Source: Leisingera sp. M658 (GTDB taxonomy: Bacteria; Pseudomonadota; Alphaproteobacteria; Rhodobacterales; Rhodobacteraceae). Taken from it: a stretch of DNA of 64,000 nt. The position numbers were made by a program, and so were the translations under genes. Positions within the stretch are counted from its first letter, which is position 1, and each line of letters starts with the position of its first letter. The stretch covers positions 2,806,501 through 2,870,500 of the forward strand of contig NZ_CP083546.1 in assembly GCF_025144145.1 (NCBI RefSeq). The letters are read 5' to 3'. Positions 17,442 through 25,607 of the stretch are shown here, piece by piece. The notes under the pieces were generated by a model. It was given only the letters and a program-made list of their open reading frames with translations. It made no database searches and was not told the DNA's origin.

Positions 17442-17470
17442 CATTTATAGCACGTCCTGGAGGCGTGCAA
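17442..17470 (-). promoter_or_regulatory. probable promoter of tRNA-His
   Basis: TTGCAC and TAAATG on the minus strand separated by exactly 17 bases, ending 10 bases before the tRNA 5' end. The boxes closely resemble those before the two tRNA-Glu genes. Confidence 0.55.
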
Positions 17471-17602
17471 GAGGTTTTTTTGCCTTTCCGCTGCAGAAAC
17501 CCGCCCCTTCTGATTGCCCGGCTCAACGGTCCGGACCCGCCATGACAGGCGGCTGAAAATTATCCGCAACCGTTTGCAATCATGCGCAATTTTACGCTGC
17601 AC

Positions 17603-18109
17603 TTAGGGCGCTTTGCCGTCCGAAACCGGAAAAGACAACCGCCAGGTTTGCTCCACCAGATCCTGGCCATAGCTGTGCACCGGATGGCTGTCCGTCAGCT
17701 GCCAGCCGAAAGCCCGGTAAAGCGCGCAAGCGGTCTGGTGGCTTTCATGGGTTTTCAGCATCATGCCCCGGTACCCGGCTGCACGGGCAAACTCCATGCA
17801 TTCCCGCAGCAGCCGCTTGCCCAGCCCCTTGCCGCGCGCCGCAGGCGTCAGCAGGAACAGCCGCAGCTGCGCTGTGTCGGCATCCTTTTTCATGCAAAAC
17901 ACCGATCCCAGCCGCTCGCCGCCGCTTTCCGCCAACCAGCCGCGTTCGCACGCCGGATCGTGGTCTGCGCAGAAACTGTGCAGAATATCGGCGACCAGCG
18001 GTCCGAAAGTTTCATCAAACCCGGCCTCGCGGGCGTAAAGATCCTGGTGGCGGGCCGCCAGCCAGTGCATGTCGGAAGGAGCGAATCGGCGCAGGGTCAC
18101 ATCCATCAT
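17603..18109 (-). CDS. GNAT-family N-acetyltransferase
   Basis: 168-residue acetyltransferase. The acetyl-CoA loop is PAARGKGLGKRLL, preceded by the beta-strand LRLFLLTP, with the late motif HQTACALYRAFGWQL. The fold resembles the acetyltransferase halves of MarR-GNAT fusions. Starts at ATG 18109 or the next codon; the frame is open upstream but without family similarity. It is divergent from the small acidic protein gene at 18199. Substrate unknown. Confidence 0.83.
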   Translation of the reverse strand: MMDVTLRRFAPSDMHWLAARHQDLYAREAGFDETFGPLVADILHSFCADHDPACERGWLAESGGERLGSVFCMKKDADTAQLRLFLLTPAARGKGLGKRLLRECMEFARAAGYRGMMLKTHESHQTACALYRAFGWQLTDSHPVHSYGQDLVEQTWRLSFPVSDGKAP

Positions 18110-18198
18110 GCAAACAGCATAGCGCAAAGCCGGCTTGCGTTTCAGCCTGCCCCGGGCTAGCACCAGCTGCAATCCGCTGACCGGCATTGGAGTGTGCA

Positions 18199-18384
18199 AT
18201 GAGTATCAACACCGAACGCGATATTGAGGCAAACATGCAAATCGGTCCGACCGATCAGGGTATGGTGCGGATTTTCATTGATACCGGCAGCGTTGAAATC
18301 CCGATGGACTTTGACCCGGAAGAAGCCGAGGAGATTGCCGAAGAGATCCGCGCCGCTGCACAAGCCGCGCGCAGCGTCAAGTAA
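18199..18384 (+). CDS. small conserved acidic protein (DUF6324-like)
   Basis: 61-residue soluble protein with the conserved core DIEANMQIGPTDQGMVR and an acidic helical end (DFDPEEAEEIAEEIRAAA). I recall it as the Rhodobacterales family DUF6324; function unknown. A GGAG box six bases before the ATG at 18199 decides the start over the upstream ATG at 18187. Confidence 0.72.
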   Translation: MSINTERDIEANMQIGPTDQGMVRIFIDTGSVEIPMDFDPEEAEEIAEEIRAAAQAARSVK

Positions 18385-18459
18385 CGCAGTCTTTCCGGCA
18401 CTCCGCACCCGCCCTTCCGCGCTGCGCCCGATTGCCGGGCAAAGCGGCGCAACAAGCGC

Positions 18460-18541
18460 CGGCAGCGTGCCGCAGGCTCGCTGCCGGGCCCAAGGCCGCC
18501 AAGGGGTTCCGGCGCAGCCGGGGCACCTGCGGGCGCGGGAG
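18460..18541 (+). repeat. palindromic intergenic repeat, copy A
   Basis: Non-coding palindromic element: hairpin CGGCAGCG / CGCTGCCG (18460-18486), then a stretch (18488-18541) that matches, in inverse orientation, 28785-28841: both carry GCCCAAGGCCGCCAAGGG and end in CCTGCGGGCGCGGGAG. Part of a dispersed family (see also 23306, 28785, 52231). Confidence 0.7.
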
Positions 18542-18554
18542 CAGCCGCTAGCGC

Positions 18555-19049
18555 TCAATCCTGCTGCTCTTGATCTCCTGCCCCATCTCCTGCCCCGCCC
18601 AGCAGCTGCCCGTCCCGGCCCGGGCGCGGGTCACGCAGGGCCTGCAGGCGGCGGGCGGAATCCATCGCGAACTTCTGGATCAGTTTTTTGCGGCGCGCTG
18701 GCGGCAGTTTGCCCTCCGGCGCCATGCGGATGATTTCGGCATCATACGGGTCTCCAATAATCAGCCCGGTGCCGTCCGGCAGCAGTTCGGTTGGAAACGC
18801 CAGGTCCACCGCCCAGAAAAAGCGGTCGCACCACTCCAAATAACCCTCCCACTTGCTGTCGGACTGGAAATCAGCGCGGCTGGACTTACACTCGACCACC
18901 CACAGCTCCCCCTTGGCGCCCAGCGCCATCACATCGACGCGCAAGCCGCGGGCCGGCACAAACTCCTCCAGCGGCGCATAGCCCAGCGAGCGCAGATAGC
19001 GCGACACCCCGCGTGCAAGTTTCTGTCCAGGCTGCAGATCATTCATCAT
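18555..19049 (-). CDS. mmcB: MmcB family DNA repair protein
   Basis: 164-residue protein of the MmcB family, which in Caulobacter is a DNA-damage-induced protein linked to mutagenic repair. The core has the nuclease-like RVDVMALG ... LWVVECKSSRADFQSD pattern of PD-(D/E)xK enzymes (Asp, Glu-x-Lys) followed by KWEGYLEWCDRFFWAV. The C-terminal 30 residues are Gly/Asp/Gln-rich and probably disordered. Two adjacent ATG codons (19049 and 19046) are possible starts; neither has a strong ribosome-binding site. Confidence 0.87.
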   Translation of the reverse strand: MMNDLQPGQKLARGVSRYLRSLGYAPLEEFVPARGLRVDVMALGAKGELWVVECKSSRADFQSDSKWEGYLEWCDRFFWAVDLAFPTELLPDGTGLIIGDPYDAEIIRMAPEGKLPPARRKKLIQKFAMDSARRLQALRDPRPGRDGQLLGGAGDGAGDQEQQD

Positions 19050-19345
19050 ACAGGCGAATGTGAACAATCAGGGAACAAGTTGCAATCCTGCGGTTTTATC
19101 CGGAAACAACCCGCCAGCACTGCGTTCCCCTTGTAACAGCGGGCCGGGCAGACTACTTACGGCATTGGCGGGTTCTGCCCTTCTTGTGACAGGCAGCATT
19201 CCAGTGGCCTTAAGCAATTCCACGGGAGCTGGCTCTGTTCGGACCCTGGTCCGTTTACCTGGCGCCCACCTGTACAAACAGGTCCCCGGGAATCAAAGCC
19301 GCACGGTTGATTGGTGGTCCCGCCGCATTTCCCCTTACCGCCAAA
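19050..19345. other. intergenic region between mmcB and a small membrane protein gene
   Basis: About 300 bases downstream of the 19400 gene and upstream of mmcB. It must hold the mmcB promoter; I see no gene and no clear repeat. Confidence 0.4.
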
Positions 19346-19377
19346 GAAAAACCGCGCCTTCCGGATGGAAAGCGCGG
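19346..19377 (-). terminator. intrinsic terminator of the small membrane protein gene
   Basis: On the minus strand, stem CCGCGC-x-TTCC / GGAA-x-GCGCGG with one mismatch, followed by TTTTTC. It lies just downstream of the stop at 19400. Confidence 0.7.
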
Positions 19378-19399
19378 GCGGATTGCGTTTTGCAATGCT

Positions 19400-19729
19400 T
19401 CAGCGGCGGCTGCGCAGCTGACGCTCACGCTGGGACGGCTCGTCAGCCGGTACACGCACCGGCTGGAATTCATTAACCACCGGAGTGCCGCGGCGGGGCC
19501 CGCCATCCTTTTCGGCCATGGCCATCACCGCCCAGGCAAACTGCACACCGGCAAAGACGATGCCATGCATGAACCACAACAGGAACACCGCCAAGAGGCC
19601 CGCGTCAGATGTGAAAACCAGCCCCCAAAGGTTCATCACGTTGAACCAAAGCAGCATCGCCACAAATACGGCAGCAATGCAGAAGCCGATCACGACGTTG
19701 CGGATATACATCTTCACCAGTTCAGGCAT
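19400..19729 (-). CDS. small two-helix membrane protein
   Basis: 109-residue protein with two membrane helices (VVIGFCIAAVFVAMLLWF and LLAVFLLWFMHGIVFAGVQFAW) and a charged C-terminal tail rich in Arg and Pro. The ATG at 19729 follows GGAGGACTCAG, a strong ribosome-binding site, which excludes the longer open frame. Not recognised beyond being a conserved-looking integral membrane protein. It sits downstream of nusB, separated by a weak terminator. Confidence 0.7.
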   Translation of the reverse strand: MPELVKMYIRNVVIGFCIAAVFVAMLLWFNVMNLWGLVFTSDAGLLAVFLLWFMHGIVFAGVQFAWAVMAMAEKDGGPRRGTPVVNEFQPVRVPADEPSQRERQLRSRR

Positions 19730-19846
19730 CTGAGTCCTCCAGATATGCAATAGGAGGTTATCAGTCTTTGCAGCGCCGTCCAGCGCTTCCGGAAAAATGA
19801 GCGGAATATGCCGCACCCTTTGCGATTGGCAATCTCCCAAAGAAAA

Positions 19847-19873
19847 AGGCGCACCCTGCAGCGCGCCCTTTCT
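19847..19873 (-). terminator. probable terminator of the ribB-ribH-nusB operon
   Basis: Imperfect minus-strand hairpin (AAAG/GGCGC paired with GCGCC/CTTT) ending in TTTTTC, 25 bases after the nusB stop. Confidence 0.5.
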
Positions 19874-19897
19874 CCATCGAAGTCCGGAATTACCGCC

Positions 19898-20380
19898 TTA
19901 GAAGGCTTCCGGTTTTGCTTCGCGTGCCATGTGGTCCAGCACCGCGTTGACGAATTTCGGCTCTTTGCCCTCGGGAAAGAAAGCGCGGGCGATGTCGACA
20001 AACTCGTTGATCACCACTTTGGGCGGGGTGTCGGATTGCGTCAGCTCGGACCCCGCGGCGCGAAACAGCGCGCGCAAGGTGGGATCGATCCGGGCAATCG
20101 GCCATTTCGCCACCAGGGCGCGGTCGGTCATCTGGTCGATCTGCGCCTGGTGGTTCACGGCTTCGCGTATCAGCTTTCGGAAGATTTTGTTATCCCCCTC
20201 CGCCATCTCGTCACCCTCATAGACAGCGCCAAAGCGGTGGTCCTCAAACTCGACGATCACCTTGTCAAAGGTGAGGCCGCTGTGTTCCATCTGGAACAGC
20301 GCCTGCACAGCGTAAAGCCGCGCTGCCGATCTCATCTGATTCTTGCCATTGCCCTTGGGGCGGCTGTCCTGGGTGCTCAT
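19898..20380 (-). CDS. nusB: transcription antitermination factor NusB
   Basis: 160-residue all-helical RNA-binding protein that, with NusE (S10), binds boxA RNA and supports rRNA antitermination. Family signatures: RSAARLYAVQALFQMEHSG at the N-terminus and PPKVVINEFVDIARAFF near the end. The start overlaps the ribH stop by four bases (ATGA), so it is translationally coupled to ribH. The ribB-ribH-nusB order is standard in alphaproteobacteria. Confidence 0.96.
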   Translation of the reverse strand: MSTQDSRPKGNGKNQMRSAARLYAVQALFQMEHSGLTFDKVIVEFEDHRFGAVYEGDEMAEGDNKIFRKLIREAVNHQAQIDQMTDRALVAKWPIARIDPTLRALFRAAGSELTQSDTPPKVVINEFVDIARAFFPEGKEPKFVNAVLDHMAREAKPEAF

Positions 20381-20928
20381 ACGCTGGTGGATCCGTTGTC
20401 TGTACCGGCGACCTGGTACGCCCCTGTGGGCGCCTTGAAACCGATGCCTTTGGTCTGGGCGCCCCACTTACGCGTGAGTGCGATCAGATGCAAGGCCGCA
20501 GCTGCCGCACCGCCGCCTTTGTTCTGATCGGCCGTATCAGCCCGCACTTCGGCCTGTTTGCGGTTCTCCACCGTCAGGATGCCGTTGCCGATGCACAGGC
20601 CCTGCAGCCCCATCAGCTGGATCGCGCGGCTGCTGTCATTGCAGACGGTGTCATAATGGGTGGTCTCGCCGCGGATCACGCAGCCCAGCGCCACGTAGCC
20701 GTCGAAATTCGAGGTCCGGTCGGCGATTGCAATCGCTGTCGGCACTTCCAATGCGCCGGGCACTTCGACGATCTCGAAAGTTCCGCCTGCGGCTTCGATC
20801 TCGGCTGCGGCGCCGGTGACCAGATTGTCGGCGATATCCTTGTAATAAGGCGCGACAACAATCAGCATCTTCACCGGCTTGTCGAACTCGGCGCGCGGCA
20901 GGGTGTAGTGGGTTTCATGTCCAGCCAT
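20377..20928 (-). CDS. ribH: 6,7-dimethyl-8-ribityllumazine synthase RibH
   Basis: 183-residue lumazine synthase, which condenses dihydroxybutanone phosphate with the ribityl-aminopyrimidine. Signatures include FEIVEVPGALEVPTAI, GCVIRGETTHYDTVC and GNGILTVENRKQA; the His of the GETTHYD motif is the catalytic base. The N-terminus is ~30 residues longer than the shortest bacterial forms, typical for the icosahedral type. It starts one base after the ribB stop and overlaps nusB. Confidence 0.97.
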   Translation of the reverse strand: MAGHETHYTLPRAEFDKPVKMLIVVAPYYKDIADNLVTGAAAEIEAAGGTFEIVEVPGALEVPTAIAIADRTSNFDGYVALGCVIRGETTHYDTVCNDSSRAIQLMGLQGLCIGNGILTVENRKQAEVRADTADQNKGGGAAAAALHLIALTRKWGAQTKGIGFKAPTGAYQVAGTDNGSTSV

Positions 20929-20929
20929 A

Positions 20930-22057
20930 TCAATCGTCCTTCAGAATGGGGCGGCTGCCGGTGATGGACAGCCCATAGGCATCCAGCCCGACATATTTGG
21001 TCGAGGGCGAATCGGTCAGCAGAACCAATTCGTTCAGCCCCAGGCTTGACAGGATCTGCGCGCCGATGCCGGTCTGTTTGATGGTCACGGTCCGCGCGCC
21101 GTCTTCCTCATTGGCATAAAGCGCGTTGCGGGGCTGGCGGAACAGGGTCACCACACCGCGGCCCTCTTCGGCGATGATCTCCATCGCGCGGGGCAGCTGG
21201 CGGGCTGATTTCGGGCCAAGACCCAGGATGTCCGTTGCCTCATGCAGCGCATGGGTGCGCACCAGCACCGGCTCCGGCGTGGTAATGTCGCCCTTGATCA
21301 TCACCACATGCTCAATGCCGTGGGTCTGATCGGTAAACAGCCGCATCTCCCACTCGCCGCCGATTTCCGAGGTCACGGTCTCGCGCGAGGTTTCCGTCAC
21401 CAGATTGTCGTTGCGGGCGCGGTAGGTGATCAGGTCGGAAATGGTGCCGATCTTCAACCCGTGCGTCGCGGCGTATTCCACCAGATCGGGCAGACGTGCC
21501 ATGGTGCCGTCTTCCTTCATGATCTCGCAGATCACCGACGACGGGTATTGACCTGCCAGCCGGGCCACGTCGCAGCCGGCCTCGGTATGGCCTGCACGCA
21601 CCAGCACCCCGCCCCGGCGCGCGCGCAGCGGAAAGACATGGCCGGGGGTGGCGATGTCGGCGGCGGTGTTATCGGGATCAATGGCAGTGGCCACGGTCAG
21701 CGCCCGGTCGGCGGCAGAGATGCCGGTGGACACGCCTTCGCGCGCCTCGATCGAAACTGTGAAAGCAGTCTCATGGCGCGACGAATTGTGCAGCGCCATC
21801 ATCGGGAGGCCCAGTTCCTCGATTCGATCGGCAGGCAGGGTCAGGCAGATCAGCCCTCGGCCGTGGGTGGCCATGAAGTTGATCGCCGCCGCATCGGCAG
21901 CTTGCGCCGGGATCACCAGGTCGCCTTCGTTTTCGCGGTCCTCGTGATCGACCAGGATGAACATACGGCCTTGGCGGGCCTCCTCAATGATGTCTTCAAT
22001 CGGGCTGATGGCATTGCGCAATTGCGCCTCAACCGGCCCCGGTGTTTCAAAGCTCAT
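20930..22057 (-). CDS. ribB: 3,4-dihydroxy-2-butanone 4-phosphate synthase RibB with degenerate cyclohydrolase II domain
   Basis: 375-residue RibBA-type protein. The N-terminal half (about 15-215) is an intact DHBP synthase that makes the four-carbon precursor from ribulose 5-phosphate: [11 protein letters not shown] holds the metal-binding acidic residues, with THGRGLIC and AGHTEA. The C-terminal half (about 220-375) has the GTP cyclohydrolase II fold ([33 protein letters not shown]) but lacks the zinc-binding cysteines: the usual C-x10-C-x-C segment reads [15 protein letters not shown]. So only the RibB activity is expected, and a separate RibA must exist elsewhere. The start at 22057 follows AAAGG; the frame stays open upstream without similarity. 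First gene of ribB-ribH-nusB. Confidence 0.93.
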   Translation of the reverse strand: MSFETPGPVEAQLRNAISPIEDIIEEARQGRMFILVDHEDRENEGDLVIPAQAADAAAINFMATHGRGLICLTLPADRIEELGLPMMALHNSSRHETAFTVSIEAREGVSTGISAADRALTVATAIDPDNTAADIATPGHVFPLRARRGGVLVRAGHTEAGCDVARLAGQYPSSVICEIMKEDGTMARLPDLVEYAATHGLKIGTISDLITYRARNDNLVTETSRETVTSEIGGEWEMRLFTDQTHGIEHVVMIKGDITTPEPVLVRTHALHEATDILGLGPKSARQLPRAMEIIAEEGRGVVTLFRQPRNALYANEEDGARTVTIKQTGIGAQILSSLGLNELVLLTDSPSTKYVGLDAYGLSITGSRPILKDD

Positions 22058-22251
22058 GTAGCAGCCTTTCGATGCGCAAAGGCAGCACGCCTGGCGCTGC
22101 GGGTTCTTTCCCTGCCAGATAGCCCACAGACGGGGCAAATGCCAGTCCCGCAAACGGCACCGAGGGGTCTGGACGCGGCCTGTGCACCTGTGCACAAATG
22201 ATTTTGGATCCAATCCATAGGTCCGGGGTTACATCGGGAAGGGAGAGACAG

Positions 22252-23304
22252 ATGCGCGCATCCCGCATTATCCAGGCGGTTGAGGCTCATGCCGAGGGCG
22301 AACCGGGCCGGGTGATCACCGGCGGCATGCCGCTGCTGAAGGGCCGTTCGGTGTTCGAAAAGATGCAGGACATGGCGGCCAATCATGATGATATCCGCCT
22401 GCAAATGCTGCGTGAGCCGCGCGGTAATCCGGGTCTTTGCGGCAATGCGATTGTGCCGCCCTGCCATCCGGAAGCGGACGCCGGGTTCATCATTTTCGAG
22501 CAAACCGAATACCCGCCGATGTCCGGCTCCAACACCATCTGCGTGGTGACGGTGCTGCTGGAAACCGGCGTGGTGGCGATGGTGGAACCGGTGACCGAGC
22601 TGGTGCTGGAGGCCCCCGCCGGGCTGATCCGGGTGCGGGCCGAATGCCGGGATGGCAAGGTGACGCGGGTGGAGTTTGAGAATGTGCCGGCCTTTGCGGT
22701 GCATCTGGACGCGCCGGTTGAGGTTGCAGGTCTTGGCACTGTCACCGTGGATGTGGCCTGGGGCGGGATGTTCTTTGTGCTGGCCGAGGCCGGGAGGCTG
22801 GGGATTTCCCTCGATGCAGACAATGGAGCAGAGATCGTGCGGGTGTCGGAAGCGATCCGCCATGCCACTGCCGAGCAGCTGCCCGTAGCGCATCCTGAAA
22901 ATCCGGAAATCACAGGGCCTACGATCACCAACCTGTGGGGCGCTCCGGTGGCAGATGGCACCCACGGCCGCGGCGCCATCACGATTTCAACAGGCCCGTT
23001 CGACCCGAAGCGCCCGCAAGACGCCAGCGGCATCCTGGACCGGTCGCCCTGCGGCACCGGCACCTGCGCCAAGATGGCGGTGCTGCATGCGCGCGGACAG
23101 CTGGAGATCGGGCAGGACTATGTGAACGCAGGACCACTGGGCACCACGTTCACCGGGCGTATCACAGCAGAGACGCAGGTCGGGCCATACCAGGCCATCA
23201 TCCCCACCCTGTCCGGCCAGGGTTGGATCTACGGGCTGAGCCATTACACGCTGGATCCCAGCGACCCGTTCCCTTTGGGCTATACCGTTGGCGACATGTG
23301 GTGA
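22252..23304 (+). CDS. proline racemase superfamily enzyme (hydroxyproline epimerase/dehydratase type)
   Basis: 350-residue member of the proline racemase superfamily, which covers proline racemase, 4-hydroxyproline 2-epimerase and trans-3-hydroxyproline dehydratase. The two active-site positions are Ser91 (motif MSGSNT, where many members have Cys) and Cys267 (RSPCGTGTC). This Ser/Cys pair argues against a classical Cys/Cys proline racemase, but the substrate is not fixed by it. The ATG at 22252 is preceded by GGGAGAG. The gene is alone on the plus strand, between ribB and ribE, with no hydroxyproline-catabolic neighbours. Confidence 0.85.
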   Translation: MRASRIIQAVEAHAEGEPGRVITGGMPLLKGRSVFEKMQDMAANHDDIRLQMLREPRGNPGLCGNAIVPPCHPEADAGFIIFEQTEYPPMSGSNTICVVTVLLETGVVAMVEPVTELVLEAPAGLIRVRAECRDGKVTRVEFENVPAFAVHLDAPVEVAGLGTVTVDVAWGGMFFVLAEAGRLGISLDADNGAEIVRVSEAIRHATAEQLPVAHPENPEITGPTITNLWGAPVADGTHGRGAITISTGPFDPKRPQDASGILDRSPCGTGTCAKMAVLHARGQLEIGQDYVNAGPLGTTFTGRITAETQVGPYQAIIPTLSGQGWIYGLSHYTLDPSDPFPLGYTVGDMW

Positions 23305-23305
23305 C

Positions 23306-23379
23306 GCGCGCCGCCCCGGCGGCGCGCCACGCCCAACGCTTTGGGGAGCACTTCAGTGCTGCTCAAGGGGGCGGGAGCG
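23306..23379 (+). repeat. palindromic intergenic repeat, copy C
   Basis: Hairpin GCGCGCCGCC / GGCGGCGCGC (23306-23327), then GCCACGCCCAACG, a second hairpin AGCACT-TC-AGTGCT, then GGGCGGGAGCG. The order hairpin, GCCCAACG, hairpin, GGGCGGGAG is shared with 28837-28917 and, inverted, with 52231-52304. Confidence 0.7.
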
Positions 23380-23468
23380 TTTGTATGTGGCGGGATGAGG
23401 GGCGCTGCCCCTCGGCCTTACGGCCTCACCCCGGAGTATTTTTGGAACGATGAAGAGGCTGCGCCGTT

Positions 23469-24056
23469 TTAGCCGGCTTCCTGCAGACGCGCGACGTAGC
23501 GGGCCAGGGTGTCGATTTCCAGGTTGATGCGGTCCCCGGTTTTCACATCGCCCCAGGTAGTGACCTCCTTGGTGTGCGGGATGAAGTTGATACCGAAATC
23601 GCAGCCGTCCACGTCATTCACCGTCAGTGAAGCGCCGTTCAGGGCCACCGATCCTTTGGAGGCAATGAAGCGGGCCAGGTCCTGCGGCGCGCGCAGGGTG
23701 ACGCGGGTGCTGTCGCCCTCGTCTTCCATCTTCACCACTTCGGCAACACCGTCCACATGGCCGGACACGATATGGCCGCCCAGCTCGTCGCCCACTTTCA
23801 AAGCGCGCTCCAGATTTACCCGCTTGCCCGTGGTCCAGCTGTCCAGGTTGGTCTTGGAGACGGTCTCGGCCGAGACTTGCACGTCATACCAGTCTTCCCC
23901 CAGCGCGATCACTGTCAGGCAGACCCCGTCAGAGGCAATAGAAGCGCCGATATCAATGGCCGCCGTGTCATAAGAGGTGCGGATGCGGGCGCGCAAATCG
24001 CCTTGCTGCTCCAGTTCGGTGATGGTGCCAACGTCCGTGATAATGCCTGTAAACAT
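23469..24056 (-). CDS. ribE: riboflavin synthase alpha chain
   Basis: 195-residue enzyme that dismutates two lumazines into riboflavin. The two-fold repeated beta-barrel is visible: MFTGIITDVGTI with SDGVCLTVI in the first half, GGHIVSGHVDG with KGSVALNGASLTVND in the second. Normal length; the frame is open upstream but MFTGII is the invariant N-terminus. Transcribed alone on the minus strand here, between the proline-racemase-like gene and the capsule genes, whereas in relatives it usually sits between ribD and ribB. Confidence 0.96.
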   Translation of the reverse strand: MFTGIITDVGTITELEQQGDLRARIRTSYDTAAIDIGASIASDGVCLTVIALGEDWYDVQVSAETVSKTNLDSWTTGKRVNLERALKVGDELGGHIVSGHVDGVAEVVKMEDEGDSTRVTLRAPQDLARFIASKGSVALNGASLTVNDVDGCDFGINFIPHTKEVTTWGDVKTGDRINLEIDTLARYVARLQEAG

Positions 24057-24219
24057 GGGTCCGCTCCCCGCAGATGATGTGCCGATGCTGCCGCAGAGGT
24101 AGCCAAGCTGCGCGCGCTCCACAAGCCCCGGCTTGCCTTACCGCCCCTCGCGGCCATAGTTTCGCCCCAGTCAATTGTTAATCAATCCTTGAGACTGCCA
24201 CCGTATTTATGACACCGGG

Positions 24220-25512
24220 ATGTCACGCCACCTGATGAAACACCGCAGCTTTCTGTTCCTGCAAGGCCCGCACGGGCCGTTTTTCGCCGCCCTTGGACGA
24301 TTGCTGCGGGCTGCGGGCTGTGATGTGGCCCGGGTGGGGTTCAATGCGGGCGATCAGGCCTTCTGGCGCAGCAAAGACAGCTATTTGCCCTTCACCGGCA
24401 GCCTTGAAGATTGGCCGGAAGTGCTGGCCGGGCTGCTGGAAAGCCGCAGCATCACCGATATTGTGCTGTATGGCGACACCCGCCCTATTCACGCCAGCGC
24501 GATCAAAGCCGCGCAGCAACGCGGTATCACCGTGCATGTATTCGAGGAAGGCTATCTGCGCCCCTATTGGGTAACTTACGAGCGCGGCGGCGCCAATGGC
24601 CATTCGCGGCTGATGGAGATGGATGTTCCGCAAATGCAGCAGGCGCTGGCGCTGTCCGACATGGAGGCGCCGCTGCCCCCCGCACACTGGGGCGATATGC
24701 GCCAGCATGTGTTTTATGGCGCGCTGTACCATTGGTTCGTGATGTTCCGGAATGGCAAGTACCGCAGTTTCCGGCCGCACCGGTCATTGACGGTGACCAA
24801 GGAATTCCGGCTGTATCTCAAGCGGTTGCTGCTGATGCCGGTCCAGGCGCTGGAGCGCCGGCTGGCAGAGCGGCGGATCCGCAATGGCGGGTTTCCCTAT
24901 CATCTGGCGCTTTTGCAACTGGAGCATGACAGTTCCTTTCAGATGCACTCGCCGTTCTCCAGCATGGGCGAGTTTCTGGAAGAAGTGATCCGCGGCTTTG
25001 CCGAAGGCGCCCCGCGCCACCATCATCTGGTGATCAAGGCGCATCCGTTGGAGGACGGCCGGGCCCAAGTGCGCCGCAGCCTGCGCCGGCTGGCGCGCGA
25101 GCACGGCATCGAAGACAGGGTGCATTATGTGCGCGGCGGCAAGCTGGCACAGCTGCTGAACGAGGCGCGCACCGCGGTGACCGTCAATTCCACCGCCGGC
25201 CAGCAGGTGCTGTGGCGCGGCATTCCGCTGCGGGTGTTCGGGCGCGCGGTTTACGGCAAGCCGGAGTTTGTGTCCGAGCAGCCCCTGGCGGAGTTTTTTG
25301 CCGCCGCCAGCCGCCCGGACAGCCGCGCCTACAAGGATTACCGTCGGTTCCTGCTGGAAACCTCGCAGGTGCCCGGCGGCTACTATTCCCGCGAGGGGCG
25401 GCGCCAGCTGCTGCGCCAAGTGGCAGACATGATGCTGGCGGACGAGGACCCCTATGACGCGCTGCGCCTGGGCACAGCGGCACCGCGGCAACAGTTGCGT
25501 CTGGTGACCTGA
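24220..25512 (+). CDS. kpsS: capsule polysaccharide biosynthesis protein KpsS-like (Kdo transferase)
   Basis: 430-residue protein of the KpsS/LipB family. In group 2 capsules KpsS adds the first beta-Kdo to lyso-phosphatidylglycerol, priming the poly-Kdo linker in the cytoplasm. Visible family elements: FLFLQGPHGPFFAALGR at the start, GDTRPIHASAIKAAQ, FEEGYLRPYWVT, and HHHLVIKAHPLEDGR with VTVNSTAGQQVLWRGIP in the C-terminal glycosyltransferase part. A second in-frame ATG at 24235 is an alternative start. First of three plus-strand genes with wza/kpsD-like and kpsC. Confidence 0.87.
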   Translation: MSRHLMKHRSFLFLQGPHGPFFAALGRLLRAAGCDVARVGFNAGDQAFWRSKDSYLPFTGSLEDWPEVLAGLLESRSITDIVLYGDTRPIHASAIKAAQQRGITVHVFEEGYLRPYWVTYERGGANGHSRLMEMDVPQMQQALALSDMEAPLPPAHWGDMRQHVFYGALYHWFVMFRNGKYRSFRPHRSLTVTKEFRLYLKRLLLMPVQALERRLAERRIRNGGFPYHLALLQLEHDSSFQMHSPFSSMGEFLEEVIRGFAEGAPRHHHLVIKAHPLEDGRAQVRRSLRRLAREHGIEDRVHYVRGGKLAQLLNEARTAVTVNSTAGQQVLWRGIPLRVFGRAVYGKPEFVSEQPLAEFFAAASRPDSRAYKDYRRFLLETSQVPGGYYSREGRRQLLRQVADMMLADEDPYDALRLGTAAPRQQLRLVT

Positions 25513-25607
25513 TACAGCTGCGCCCAAAGACTGGATTTTTCCCTGCTGGCAGGTTAGGTTGCCCCTAAAACTTGAGGCAAACAATAATTGGTCGAGGAGA
25601 CCGAGCA

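Noticed and set aside
22058-22251. possible FMN riboswitch upstream of ribB
   Set aside because: No RFN-element core (AGGGGC...GAGA-type conserved boxes) seen upstream of ribB, ribE or ribD.
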